A DNA stretch of 53,593 nucleotides, taken from positions 1-53,593 of IMG/VR virus record IMGVR_UViG_3300007511_001472; one strand, given 5' to 3'. Within the stretch, counting starts at the first letter, position 1; the number at the start of each line of letters is the position of its first letter. Both the position numbers and the translations under genes were made by a program. Of the stretch, positions 32,211 to 39,821 are shown piece after piece. This stretch comes from a virus. Under the pieces are notes generated by a model. That model worked only from the letters and a program-made list of their open reading frames with translations. It made no database searches and had not been told where the DNA came from.

Positions 32211-33185
32211 ATGGCGAAAAAAGCATTAATAACAGGTATCAATGGACAGGATGGTTCCTATCTCAGTGAGTTTTTATTAGAAGAGGGTTATGAAGTTTAT
32301 GGCACTCTCAAGCGCAACTCTATTGCCGAGAACCAAAGTGCCCGAATCCAACACATATATCCGGAGATAAAGAATAACTTATATCATGCGGATGTTACAG
32401 ACATGTCCTCTCTGCTTTCGGTAGTGAGTAAGGTGCAGCCGGATGAGATATACAATCTTGCTGCACAAAGTCATGTACGCGTTAGTTTTGATCAACCCAT
32501 ATATACAATGGATTCGGTCGGCAGAGGAGTGCTTAACCTGCTGGAAGTAATAAGACTTACCGATTCTAAAGCAAGAATCTACCAAGCCAGTAGCTCAGAG
32601 ATGTTCGGAAACTGCATTGATCCAGACGGATTCCAACGAGAAGATACTCCCATGCACCCGGTCAGCCCATATGCTTGTTCGAAATTACTTGCATATAGTC
32701 TTATAAGATGTTATAGAGATTCATATGGTATATTTGCTAGCAATGGTATTTTGTTTAACCACGAATCTCCCCGCCGCGGCATAAACTTCGTTACTAACAA
32801 GGTAGCCCTCGGAGCAGCGAGAATCAAGAAAGGATTGCAGACTGAATTGGCATTAGGAAACCTAGACAGCACACGCGACTGGGGGCATGCCAAGGACTAT
32901 GTGAAAATCATGTGGCAAATACTACAACTTGACGAACCCGGCGACTATGTTTGTGCGACAGGCACATCACACAGCGTAAGAGATTTGTGTGAGTATGCCT
33001 TTCGACGCGTCGGATTAGATTACCGCGATTATGTTATACAGGATCCAAAGTTTTTTAGACCGACTGAGCTTCGCGATCTAAAGGGTTCTACAAAAAAGCT
33101 TGAGTCTGCGATAGATTTAAACTTTGAATACACTTTTGAGAAAATGATCGATGAAATGGTTGATCATTGGATGGAGACACTTTAA
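32211..33185 (+). CDS. gmd: GDP-mannose 4,6-dehydratase
   Basis: This 324-residue enzyme has ITGINGQDGSYLSEFLLEEG (NADP site), GTLKRNS, NLAAQSHVRVSFDQP, QASSSEMFG and SPYACSKLLA (Tyr-x3-Lys near 153), plus NHESPRRG and NLDSTRDWGHAKDYV, all diagnostic of GMD. It makes GDP-4-keto-6-deoxy-D-mannose from GDP-mannose, the common precursor of fucose, colitose, perosamine and rhamnose. The ATG directly follows the previous stop and its own stop overlaps the next ATG. Confidence 0.95.
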   Translation: MAKKALITGINGQDGSYLSEFLLEEGYEVYGTLKRNSIAENQSARIQHIYPEIKNNLYHADVTDMSSLLSVVSKVQPDEIYNLAAQSHVRVSFDQPIYTMDSVGRGVLNLLEVIRLTDSKARIYQASSSEMFGNCIDPDGFQREDTPMHPVSPYACSKLLAYSLIRCYRDSYGIFASNGILFNHESPRRGINFVTNKVALGAARIKKGLQTELALGNLDSTRDWGHAKDYVKIMWQILQLDEPGDYVCATGTSHSVRDLCEYAFRRVGLDYRDYVIQDPKFFRPTELRDLKGSTKKLESAIDLNFEYTFEKMIDEMVDHWMETL

Positions 33186-33736
33186 TGATAAAATTGAATT
33201 TAGGTTGCGGCGATAGAAAAATACACGGATTTATCAACGTCGATGCGAGAGCGGATCTTAATCCCGATGAAGTGTGCGATGTTACACTTATACATGAGAA
33301 GTTTAAGAACGCAGATCTAATCTACGCATGCCATGTGTTAGAACACTTTCCCAATAAACCATTTGAATATCAGCCCCGTACATGGGAAGACGTACTTAAA
33401 AGCTGGCACCAGGCCCTCAAAGAGGGAGGTATCCTGAGACTCTCAGTACCGGATATCAAAGCAGCTTGTGAACACTATTTGAGAACCAACGATTTCCAAT
33501 CAGTTCAGGCTTTCTTTTATGGTGGACAGAAGTACGATTTCGACTTTCATTACCACGGTTGGTCTGAAGAAACTCTAACTAAAGCTCTTTTGGGTATAGG
33601 GTTCCGCGAGGTCAGGCTATATGATTGGCAAAAGACGGAGCATTACTATGTTGATGATTATAGTCAGGCTTATCTACCTCACATGGATAAGGCGAATGGA
33701 AAACTAATGAGCTTAAATATTGAAGCGATAAAATAA
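33185..33736 (+). CDS. SAM-dependent methyltransferase-like protein
   Basis: A 183-residue class I methyltransferase-like protein starting at the TAATG overlap. LNLGCGDRKIHGFINVDAR (SAM loop, near the start), IYACHVLEHFP (motif II region) and LKEGGILRLSVPDIKA follow. Proteins of this type occur in polysaccharide clusters, where some methylate sugars. The C-terminal part is short and no substrate site is clear, so sugar O-methylation is a guess. Confidence 0.75.
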   Translation: MIKLNLGCGDRKIHGFINVDARADLNPDEVCDVTLIHEKFKNADLIYACHVLEHFPNKPFEYQPRTWEDVLKSWHQALKEGGILRLSVPDIKAACEHYLRTNDFQSVQAFFYGGQKYDFDFHYHGWSEETLTKALLGIGFREVRLYDWQKTEHYYVDDYSQAYLPHMDKANGKLMSLNIEAIK

Positions 33737-33746
33737 GGATAATAAA

Positions 33747-34916
33747 ATGGAAATTGTATACCCACTAGCAAAAGAAACTATTAATGATGAAGATGTTGAC
33801 GCGTTGTGTACATGGCTCAAGAGTTACCCGCGCCTTACAAAAGGTGCGTTGACTTGGCAGGTCGAAGAAGACTGGGCAAAGTACATCGGAACCAGATACT
33901 CAGTTTTTAATAACTCAGGATCCTCAGCAAACCTCTTAATGGTTGCTGCAGCAGTCCAAGCCGGACGCATCCCAAACAAGAAGATCGCAGTACCATCTGT
34001 AGGATGGGTTACTACTATCTCTCCAGCGATGCAACTTGGATTAGAGCCAATCATGGTCGGCGCTGACCCAGAAACATACGGCATGGATTTAGACCAGTTG
34101 GAGGCAGTTTGCGAACGCGACCGTCCTGACGCTGTTATCTTTGTCCAAGTATTGGGCGTACCGCACTACAAAGAGCGTCTGCTGGCGTTGAAGGAGAAAT
34201 ACGGGTTCATACTCCTTGAAGACGCCTGCGCGGCTCTAGGAGCCTCCTACGCCGACGGAAGCATGGTTGGGACAGTCGGCGACATGTCTTCATTCTCGTT
34301 CTACTTTGGGCACCAGTTGTCAACTATCGAGGGCGGAATGGTTAACGTAAACGACCCAGAACTATATGAAATGCTACTAATGCTTCGCTCTCACGGCTGG
34401 GCTAAGGATTTGCCGAAAGATTCATATGACGAACTGATGTCTGAACACGGCGTTGATGATTTTCATAGCCCGTTTACATTTTTTATCCCGGGATACAACC
34501 TAAGATCGACAGATTTGCAGGCATTCTTGGGTATTCGCCAGATTAAAAAGGCTGATTGGGCTGCAAGAAGGCGATACGAGAACCACTGTTTATATGCTGA
34601 AAAGCTCGAAGGATATGTAGAGTTTCAGAAGTGGGGAGACAATACTCCTGTGTCGATTTCATTTGGAGCCTTGGCTAGCAGCACCGAACATCGCCGAGAA
34701 ATAGTCGAAAGACTTGTCGCAAACGGCGTCGAAACTAGGATATATAGCGCTGGTAATCTTGGTCGGCATCCTTTCTGGACAGCCAAGTATGAAGAGTTTG
34801 TTGATGAACACAGTGACAAGATCCACTCTCAAGGCTTTTTTATCCCAAACTATCCCGAGTTGACAGCAGATGAGATTGACTTTATCTGCAACGTAGTCAA
34901 AGGCGAAGTCGAATGA
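33747..34916 (+). CDS. colD: ColD-like PLP-dependent GDP-4-keto-6-deoxymannose 3-dehydratase
   Basis: This 389-residue protein belongs to the DegT/DnrJ/EryC1 fold. The cofactor-binding motif reads SFSFYFGHQLSTIEGGM, with His at residue 189 where aminotransferases carry the Schiff-base Lys. His at that position is the hallmark of ColD (His188 in the E. coli enzyme, from memory; similar length), which removes the 3-hydroxyl of GDP-4-keto-6-deoxymannose. LLEDACAALGASY and NNSGSSANL are also typical. With GMD and the Fcl/ColC homologue just upstream, the colitose (3,6-dideoxyhexose) branch is complete. A sugar aminotransferase is excluded if the Lys is truly absent. Confidence 0.85.
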   Translation: MEIVYPLAKETINDEDVDALCTWLKSYPRLTKGALTWQVEEDWAKYIGTRYSVFNNSGSSANLLMVAAAVQAGRIPNKKIAVPSVGWVTTISPAMQLGLEPIMVGADPETYGMDLDQLEAVCERDRPDAVIFVQVLGVPHYKERLLALKEKYGFILLEDACAALGASYADGSMVGTVGDMSSFSFYFGHQLSTIEGGMVNVNDPELYEMLLMLRSHGWAKDLPKDSYDELMSEHGVDDFHSPFTFFIPGYNLRSTDLQAFLGIRQIKKADWAARRRYENHCLYAEKLEGYVEFQKWGDNTPVSISFGALASSTEHRREIVERLVANGVETRIYSAGNLGRHPFWTAKYEEFVDEHSDKIHSQGFFIPNYPELTADEIDFICNVVKGEVE

Positions 34917-35650
34917 GGATTCTCGTAATAGGAGAAAGTTGCAAAGATGTTTATCAGTACGGCGATTGTGTCAGGCTCTGCCCTGAAGCACCCGTGCCGG
35001 TCTTCCAAAGTAATCGACACCAAACGATTAATGGTGGAATGGCGATGAACGTTTACAACAATGTGTCCTCTTTATGCGAGTACCCTGTTGATCTGATTAC
35101 GAACGAGAATTGGACAGAGATCTTAAAAACAAGACTAGTCGATTTCCGTACAAATTATATAGTTTTGCGCGTAGATCAAAATGACGCCGATTATGAAAAG
35201 AGTGATATAACAAAGATCGAGTTTGAAAAATACGATGCAGTTATAATCTCGGACTATAATAAAGGATATTTGTCCGAGGATGACATTGAATATATTGCAA
35301 CGCAGCATCCAATAACATTTCTTGATACAAAAAAGATTTTAGGAAACTGGTGTCGCAATATTATGTTTATTAAGATAAATGAATTTGAATATGAGCGCAC
35401 TCGACATCGTTTGGAAGAGGATATGATTGATAAGATGATTATTACTCTTGGTCCAAACGGCGCCAAATATAAAGACGAGCTTTATAAGGTTCCCAAAGTA
35501 GAGATAAAAGATACTTCTGGCGCCGGCGATACATTTATTTCCGGACTTGTTGTAAAATATGTAGAGACCAACTCCATTGACGCGGCGATTAAATATGCGA
35601 ACGAGTGTGCCACTGCTGTTGTGCAAAAGAAAGGGGTAACAATAGTATAA
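34913..35650 (+). CDS. PfkB-family sugar kinase, HldE-N/HldA-like
   Basis: This 245-residue kinase overlaps the previous gene by four bases. It has LVIGESCKDVYQYG, INGGMAMNVYNNVSS, DAVIISDYNKGYLS and KDTSGAGDTFISGLV (the catalytic GAGD near 203). The pattern resembles the kinase half of HldE, which makes D,D-heptose 1,7-bisphosphate. It is shorter than the usual 310-330. The next gene encodes a nucleotidyltransferase like the other half of HldE, so the fused enzyme occurs here as two coupled genes. Confidence 0.75.
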   Translation: MRILVIGESCKDVYQYGDCVRLCPEAPVPVFQSNRHQTINGGMAMNVYNNVSSLCEYPVDLITNENWTEILKTRLVDFRTNYIVLRVDQNDADYEKSDITKIEFEKYDAVIISDYNKGYLSEDDIEYIATQHPITFLDTKKILGNWCRNIMFIKINEFEYERTRHRLEEDMIDKMIITLGPNGAKYKDELYKVPKVEIKDTSGAGDTFISGLVVKYVETNSIDAAIKYANECATAVVQKKGVTIV

Positions 35651-36048
35651 TGCAAAACAAAACCACCATATGGACGAACGGCTGTTTTGACGTTCTCCAC
35701 CGAGGACATTTTGAGATGCTTAAGTATGCGAAGTCTTTAGGAGACTATTTAATTGTGGGCATAGATACTGATGAGAAAGTCAAGGAGGATAAGGGGCAGA
35801 ATAGACCTTATAACCATCAGAATGATCGAAAGTTTGCGCTTGAATCAATAAGATATGTTGACGAGGTAATACTTTTTAATTCATCAAATGAATTAAAAAA
35901 CTTGATAAAAGTATTAAAACCGGATATAATGGTTATAGGTTCTGATTGGAAAGGAAAAACAGTTGTGGGGCAGGAGTTTTCACATGTGAAGTTTTTTGAT
36001 AGAATTGGCGATTATTCAACCACAAACATTTTGGAGAACAAAGGATGA
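35650..36048 (+). CDS. HldE-C/HldC-like nucleotidyltransferase
   Basis: A 132-residue enzyme starting at ATG 35650 (TAATG overlap); an upstream in-frame ATG at 35605 is unlikely. It has TNGCFDVLHRGHFEML with HxGH at 17-20, IVGIDTDEKVKEDKG, IMVIGSDWKGK and an STTNILE end. This matches the ADP-heptose-type and glycerol-3-phosphate-type cytidylyl/adenylyltransferases. Downstream of the PfkB kinase it probably activates a sugar phosphate to a nucleotide sugar. Confidence 0.8.
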   Translation: MQNKTTIWTNGCFDVLHRGHFEMLKYAKSLGDYLIVGIDTDEKVKEDKGQNRPYNHQNDRKFALESIRYVDEVILFNSSNELKNLIKVLKPDIMVIGSDWKGKTVVGQEFSHVKFFDRIGDYSTTNILENKG

Positions 36049-36386
36049 CATATGTATTCGATATTGATGGAACAATTTGTACGAAAGCAGTTGACTACGA
36101 TTACGAAGCCTCAGAACCAATACAAGAAAGAATAGATTATATTAATAGGTTATTTGAAGCCGGTCACACCGTAATATTTCAAACAGCCAGAGGTATGGGT
36201 AGGAGTAAAAACTCGGCAGCATATGCAAACGCAGCATTTTATATTATGACCCAAGAGCAGCTTAAGAGTTGGGGCGTGAAATATCACGATTTATTTTTAG
36301 GCAAGCCCGCCGGCGATATTTATATCGATGATAAAGGTGTTAGAGACACGGATTTTTTTGATAACTTAGGAGTAGAAGCTAAATGA
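36045..36386 (+). CDS. HAD-family phosphatase, small
   Basis: A 113-residue HAD protein: VFDIDGTICTKAVDYD (D6 and D8), FQTARGMGRSKNS (motif II) and FLGKPAGDIYIDDKG (Lys and the acidic motif). It overlaps the previous gene by four bases and the next by four. In heptose pathways a HAD enzyme (GmhB) removes the 7-phosphate between the kinase and nucleotidyltransferase steps; this protein fits that place by order, but its sequence type is closer to capsule-locus HAD phosphatases. Confidence 0.7.
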   Translation: MTYVFDIDGTICTKAVDYDYEASEPIQERIDYINRLFEAGHTVIFQTARGMGRSKNSAAYANAAFYIMTQEQLKSWGVKYHDLFLGKPAGDIYIDDKGVRDTDFFDNLGVEAK

Positions 36387-36751
36387 GTAAACCAACACAC
36401 GAATTGCCAATGGTTCACGTCGACAAAGGTTGGGGCTGGGAACGTTGGGTCGTAAACACCGAAGAATATTGCGGTAAACTACTATTTTTCAATAAGTCTA
36501 AGCGCTGCTCGTGGCATTACCACAAGCTAAAAGACGAGGTTTTTTATCTGCAGTCTGGAAAAATGATGATTTATTTTTCTGACAGTGATGATCTTGAAAA
36601 CGCCAACCAACTCATCTTAAACCCCGGCGATAACTTTCATGTTTATCGAGGGCTGCGCCACCAAATGGTAGCGCTGGAGGACTCGGAGCTATTCGAGTTT
36701 TCAACACAACATTTTGACTCTGATTCCTACAGAGTAATCAAAGGAGATTAA
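36383..36751 (+). CDS. Cupin-fold sugar-nucleotide/sugar-phosphate protein
   Basis: A 122-residue cupin with VDKGWGWERWVV, CSWHYHKLKDEVFYLQSGKM (metal-binding His pair and Glu) and LNPGDNFHVYRGLRHQM. It resembles the cupin domain of type II mannose-6-phosphate isomerase and related proteins of polysaccharide loci. Such a domain could isomerise fructose-6-phosphate to feed GDP-mannose to GMD, but without the nucleotidyltransferase half this is unproved. It is the last sugar gene; an AAAGGAGA ribosome site follows for 36757. Confidence 0.65.
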   Translation: MSKPTHELPMVHVDKGWGWERWVVNTEEYCGKLLFFNKSKRCSWHYHKLKDEVFYLQSGKMMIYFSDSDDLENANQLILNPGDNFHVYRGLRHQMVALEDSELFEFSTQHFDSDSYRVIKGD

Positions 36752-36756
36752 TTATT

Positions 36757-36975
36757 ATGGAAACCAAAAAACTGCAGCTATCTAACCAAGCCCTAGGCGC
36801 CATCATGATGGCACTACAAGAATCGCTTCTCAATGAGCTAGATATCGTGCCTATCCTTCGCGGATTTGAACTAACAGAGACTAATGAAGGACTTGTTGTT
36901 GAAAACCCACCAACCGTGCGCGTAACGAACAATGAGGCGATCACTAACGAAACTCTTGAAGGGCTTGTTAAATAA
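36757..36975 (+). CDS. Hypothetical small protein
   Basis: A 72-residue protein with an amphipathic helix (NQALGAIMMALQESLLNEL) followed by a beta segment (ELTETNEGLVVENPPTV). The style is like small conserved proteins in T4-like marine phages, and I cannot name the family. Its stop overlaps the next ATG (TAATG). Confidence 0.6.
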   Translation: METKKLQLSNQALGAIMMALQESLLNELDIVPILRGFELTETNEGLVVENPPTVRVTNNEAITNETLEGLVK

Positions 36976-37244
36976 TGCCTCGCTACCGATATAAATGTCG
37001 GGAATGTGAACAAGAGCAAATTATCTTTCATAAGATAGAAGAAGCCCCCACTGAATGTACTAAGTGCACTAAAGTAGGTGCTCTAGATAAAATGCTTACC
37101 ACACCATTTGTTAAGTCGCGAAGTTTGGAAGAAGAGCAGGATCCCAATGTTGGGACACTGACTCACGAATATATCGAAGCAAACCGAGATATATTAAAGA
37201 AGCAACAAGAAGAACTAAAGAAGAAATCACATGAGCCGTCTTGA
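36975..37244 (+). CDS. FmdB-like zinc-ribbon protein
   Basis: An 89-residue protein beginning PRYRYKCRECEQEQIIFHK and continuing CTKCTKVGALDKML: two CxxC pairs in the first 40 residues, the pattern of FmdB-type putative regulatory zinc ribbons. The C-terminal half is charged and probably disordered or helical. It lies between the sugar operon and the sigma factor and might act in transcription, which is inference. Confidence 0.7.
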   Translation: MPRYRYKCRECEQEQIIFHKIEEAPTECTKCTKVGALDKMLTTPFVKSRSLEEEQDPNVGTLTHEYIEANRDILKKQQEELKKKSHEPS

Positions 37245-37581
37245 AATAACACTATCAGTAATACTGACCTTATCTGTATTAATTAATATAGGTATTGGGC
37301 TCTATACACGCCTTTTAATCATCAATCTCCTGTCTGTATCAGAAGAGTTGGGTGATCTGCAGATTATGGCTAAGGGCTTCTCATCTCATCTTAAATCCGT
37401 ATATGAGTTAGAGACCTTTTATGGCGACGATACTCTTAAGAGATTATTAGATCACGCAATTTCTTTCGACGAACAGATGAAAACATTTGAATTTATTATA
37501 AACCTTACGGAAGAAGACCAAGAAACAGATGACGACTACACCAACGAATCAGAAGACGAAGCCAGCGCGCAAAACGAGTAA
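37231..37581 (+). CDS. Small membrane-anchored acidic protein
   Basis: A 116-residue protein with one N-terminal membrane segment (TLSVILTLSVLINIGIGLY, about 7-25) and an acidic cytoplasmic tail (EEDQETDDDYTNESEDEASA). Proteins of this shape sit upstream of late genes in T4-like phages, and I have no functional label. It overlaps both neighbours, by 14 and 53 bases. Confidence 0.55.
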   Translation: MSRLEITLSVILTLSVLINIGIGLYTRLLIINLLSVSEELGDLQIMAKGFSSHLKSVYELETFYGDDTLKRLLDHAISFDEQMKTFEFIINLTEEDQETDDDYTNESEDEASAQNE

Positions 37582-38263
37582 GAGCAAAAAGTCCCGTAAA
37601 AACTACTATTTTACATCTGTCCACGAAAACGCGATTATCGAATATGTTCAAACAGATTCGCCGCGACGAAAAACAGAACTGTACATAAACTTTATACAAC
37701 CAGCTTTTGACGAGATGGTTGATAAAATAGTCTTTACTTATAAGTTTACTAACTTGCCCAATATCGACAGTTTAAGAGAAGAGTGCAAGATTTGGCTTAT
37801 AACAATATTAGATAAATATGACTCTTCGAAAGGCACAAAAGCTTTTTCATATTTTTCTGTGATTACAAAAAATTGGTTTATTCACAAGGTAAAACAACAG
37901 CAGAAAAGACAAAGAAGAGAAATAAATTATAGCTCTATCCCAAAACACTATGAAGAGCAATTTTTATCAACCAATGAATCATATCTTTCAAAACGCGTAG
38001 AGAGAGAATTCTGGACATCGTTTCATCGCGAAATGCAATCTTGGGATGTAAACCTTATGAAAGAAAACGATCTCAAGGTTTATAAAGCTATCAACATCCT
38101 TTTTGAGTCGAAAGAGGACATCGATATCTTTAATAAAAAGGCTATTTATCTATATTTGCGAGAAATAACTGGGCTGAATACAAAACAAATTGTCAATTCG
38201 CTTAAGAAGTTCCGGAAACGATATCATAATTTTAAAGATGATTGGAATCACGGTAACCTGTAA
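37529..38263 (+). CDS. Late-transcription sigma factor, gp55-like
   Basis: This 244-residue basic protein has an N-terminal Lys-rich stretch, then YYFTSVHENAIIEYVQTD, IWLITILDKYDSSKGTKAF and SYFSVITKNWFIHKV, where aromatic and basic residues fit sigma region 2, which opens promoter DNA. The C-terminal part (REITGLNTKQIVNSLKKFRK) looks like an HTH. This matches gp55-type sigma factors that direct late transcription in T4-like phages. The start gives a 53-base overlap with the previous gene. The CTATTTAT motif is its candidate target. Confidence 0.75.
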   Translation: MTTTPTNQKTKPARKTSKSKKSRKNYYFTSVHENAIIEYVQTDSPRRKTELYINFIQPAFDEMVDKIVFTYKFTNLPNIDSLREECKIWLITILDKYDSSKGTKAFSYFSVITKNWFIHKVKQQQKRQRREINYSSIPKHYEEQFLSTNESYLSKRVEREFWTSFHREMQSWDVNLMKENDLKVYKAINILFESKEDIDIFNKKAIYLYLREITGLNTKQIVNSLKKFRKRYHNFKDDWNHGNL

Positions 38264-38277
38264 AATTGGTTATATTT

Positions 38278-38285
38278 CTATTTAA
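38278..38285 (+). promoter_or_regulatory. CTATTTAA motif, variant of the candidate late promoter
   Basis: CTATTTAA lies in the 45-base gap between the sigma factor gene and 38309, 31 bases ahead of the ATG. It differs by one base from the CTATTTAT copies. If the motif is a promoter, this copy would start the structural operon. Confidence 0.3.
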
Positions 38286-38308
38286 AGTATTGGAGGGAAA
38301 ATATAATT

Positions 38309-38611
38309 ATGAGTAAGAAAGATTTAGATACACTGATTGATGAAGCACTTGATAATATTCGCTCCGATCGCAAAAGCGCGAAAGAGTTCCTCAATGAGAT
38401 AGCAAACCATATAGCAAAAGATCCAGAACAGAACAAGTATCTAAGCCCTGTCGCCGCGAAACATGTAGAAACAATGCAGCGCTCTAACGAGCAGTTGGTA
38501 AAGATTATAGGTATCCGACAGAAAGGACAGGCTAGTAAGATGTCCTTAAGCGATGAGGACAAAGATAGTATATTCGATTTGATTCAGGATAGCCCCACAG
38601 ATGTCAACTAA
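38309..38611 (+). CDS. Hypothetical small protein preceding the baseplate genes
   Basis: A 100-residue soluble helical protein (TLIDEALDNIRSDRKSAKEF, then AAKHVETMQRSNEQLVKIIG). GGAGGG lies upstream. It sits right after the late sigma factor; a late co-activator (gp33-like) or small terminase-like role are possibilities, but I see no diagnostic motif for either. The next gene starts 11 bases before its stop. Confidence 0.55.
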   Translation: MSKKDLDTLIDEALDNIRSDRKSAKEFLNEIANHIAKDPEQNKYLSPVAAKHVETMQRSNEQLVKIIGIRQKGQASKMSLSDEDKDSIFDLIQDSPTDVN

Positions 38612-39809
38612 TGTATATGACTGGACTACTGTAACTTCGCCATCTGAGGCTTTAGACTGGTTTAATAACTCAATCCGGAAGGCTGCAGAATACAACGTAT
38701 TTGGAAACAAGACAGTTTTTGAAGCGATTGTTCTGGCAGACGCATACCCTTTGTCTGTGAATGCTGCCGGCACACCCGGGTATCCCCCACCCGCAGACGG
38801 TGATACGGGACCAACATGGGGAGTTAACACGCGCTTTGCGTTTAAAGCTAGAATAGTTGGTAACCCATCACCACATGCGTTCCTTCCCGATCCTTGTAAT
38901 CCGGAGTGGGCGACAGGAACTTCATTTGTCAATACAAGCATTATTGATTCACACACAACGTTTATATCACAAGTGGGGTATTCTACTGATGCTGCCAAAC
39001 GCCCCAAAACGGGAGATATCGTGCAAGTCCGGCTAAGACCGGGCTCGAACGGATATGATCTGCAATATGGTGATTTTATAAAAGTATTAGACTCTTACCG
39101 CCATGGCGCAGAAGAAAACGTACGCCCACAGTGCATGAGCATGGAGACTCTTTTTCGAGTATCCCCAAATAGTGCCGCCCTTCTGCACACAGAACCCACA
39201 CCACATTTTGATTCTATAATTCCCGACAACACGATAGCACAATATCCAACATCTGGCACTGTGACCTCGGGATTCACTTATTTGCGTATTGATCCACTTA
39301 AGCCTGAAAAAGGCGGCCGCCCCCATCCCGGGCAAGATATTGGCGCTGCAGAGGGAACCTCTGTATATCCGGCATTGGGTAGCGGAAAAGTTATTTCCAG
39401 GAACACCGGCTGCACGGCACCCCCCGACGGGGCTAGCGATGAACAGATTAACACAGCCCGGGCCTGCGGCTCCGGTTTTGGTAATTGGGTTCGGATAGAA
39501 CATACTCTCTCGAACAGCAACAAAATCTATACATCGTATAGCCACCTACTCTCAATCGACGTCACTGTCGGCGATATCGTAGAATTGACTACAAAAATAG
39601 GGGAGGTAGGACATACCGGCTGGAGTACTGGCGCCCACTTACACTGGGAAGTTTCAACTACTAGTAACTTCGCTCGTCCAACTCTCCCGAATGCCAACCA
39701 TAAAATTAGAAGAGGAGATCCAGCTAGGATGAAGCAGGTGGATCCAGCCCAGGGACTTGGACTCTCAAGGGATAGCAGCGCTGTTTCGCCAAATTCAAAT
39801 AATACTTAG
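38601..39809 (+). CDS. Baseplate-associated M23-family peptidase
   Basis: This 402-residue protein has a C-terminal LytM/M23 domain: PHPGQDIGAAEGTSVYPALG (H-x3-D zinc site near 240) and GHTGWSTGAHLHWEVS (the HLH site near 343). Such peptidases cut peptide cross-links of peptidoglycan. In T4-like phages cell-wall enzymes sit at the tail tip and open the wall during injection, and the baseplate genes downstream support that place. The N-terminal ~220 residues are a separate domain that I do not recognise. Confidence 0.85.
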   Translation: MSTNVYDWTTVTSPSEALDWFNNSIRKAAEYNVFGNKTVFEAIVLADAYPLSVNAAGTPGYPPPADGDTGPTWGVNTRFAFKARIVGNPSPHAFLPDPCNPEWATGTSFVNTSIIDSHTTFISQVGYSTDAAKRPKTGDIVQVRLRPGSNGYDLQYGDFIKVLDSYRHGAEENVRPQCMSMETLFRVSPNSAALLHTEPTPHFDSIIPDNTIAQYPTSGTVTSGFTYLRIDPLKPEKGGRPHPGQDIGAAEGTSVYPALGSGKVISRNTGCTAPPDGASDEQINTARACGSGFGNWVRIEHTLSNSNKIYTSYSHLLSIDVTVGDIVELTTKIGEVGHTGWSTGAHLHWEVSTTSNFARPTLPNANHKIRRGDPARMKQVDPAQGLGLSRDSSAVSPNSNNT

Positions 39810-39821
39810 GAGAATTAAAAT

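Noticed and set aside
33747-34916. Reading the ColD-like enzyme as a sugar aminotransferase (such as perosamine synthase)
   Set aside because: The PLP Lys is replaced by His in the motif SFSFYFGHQLSTIEGGM, which favours a 3-dehydratase.
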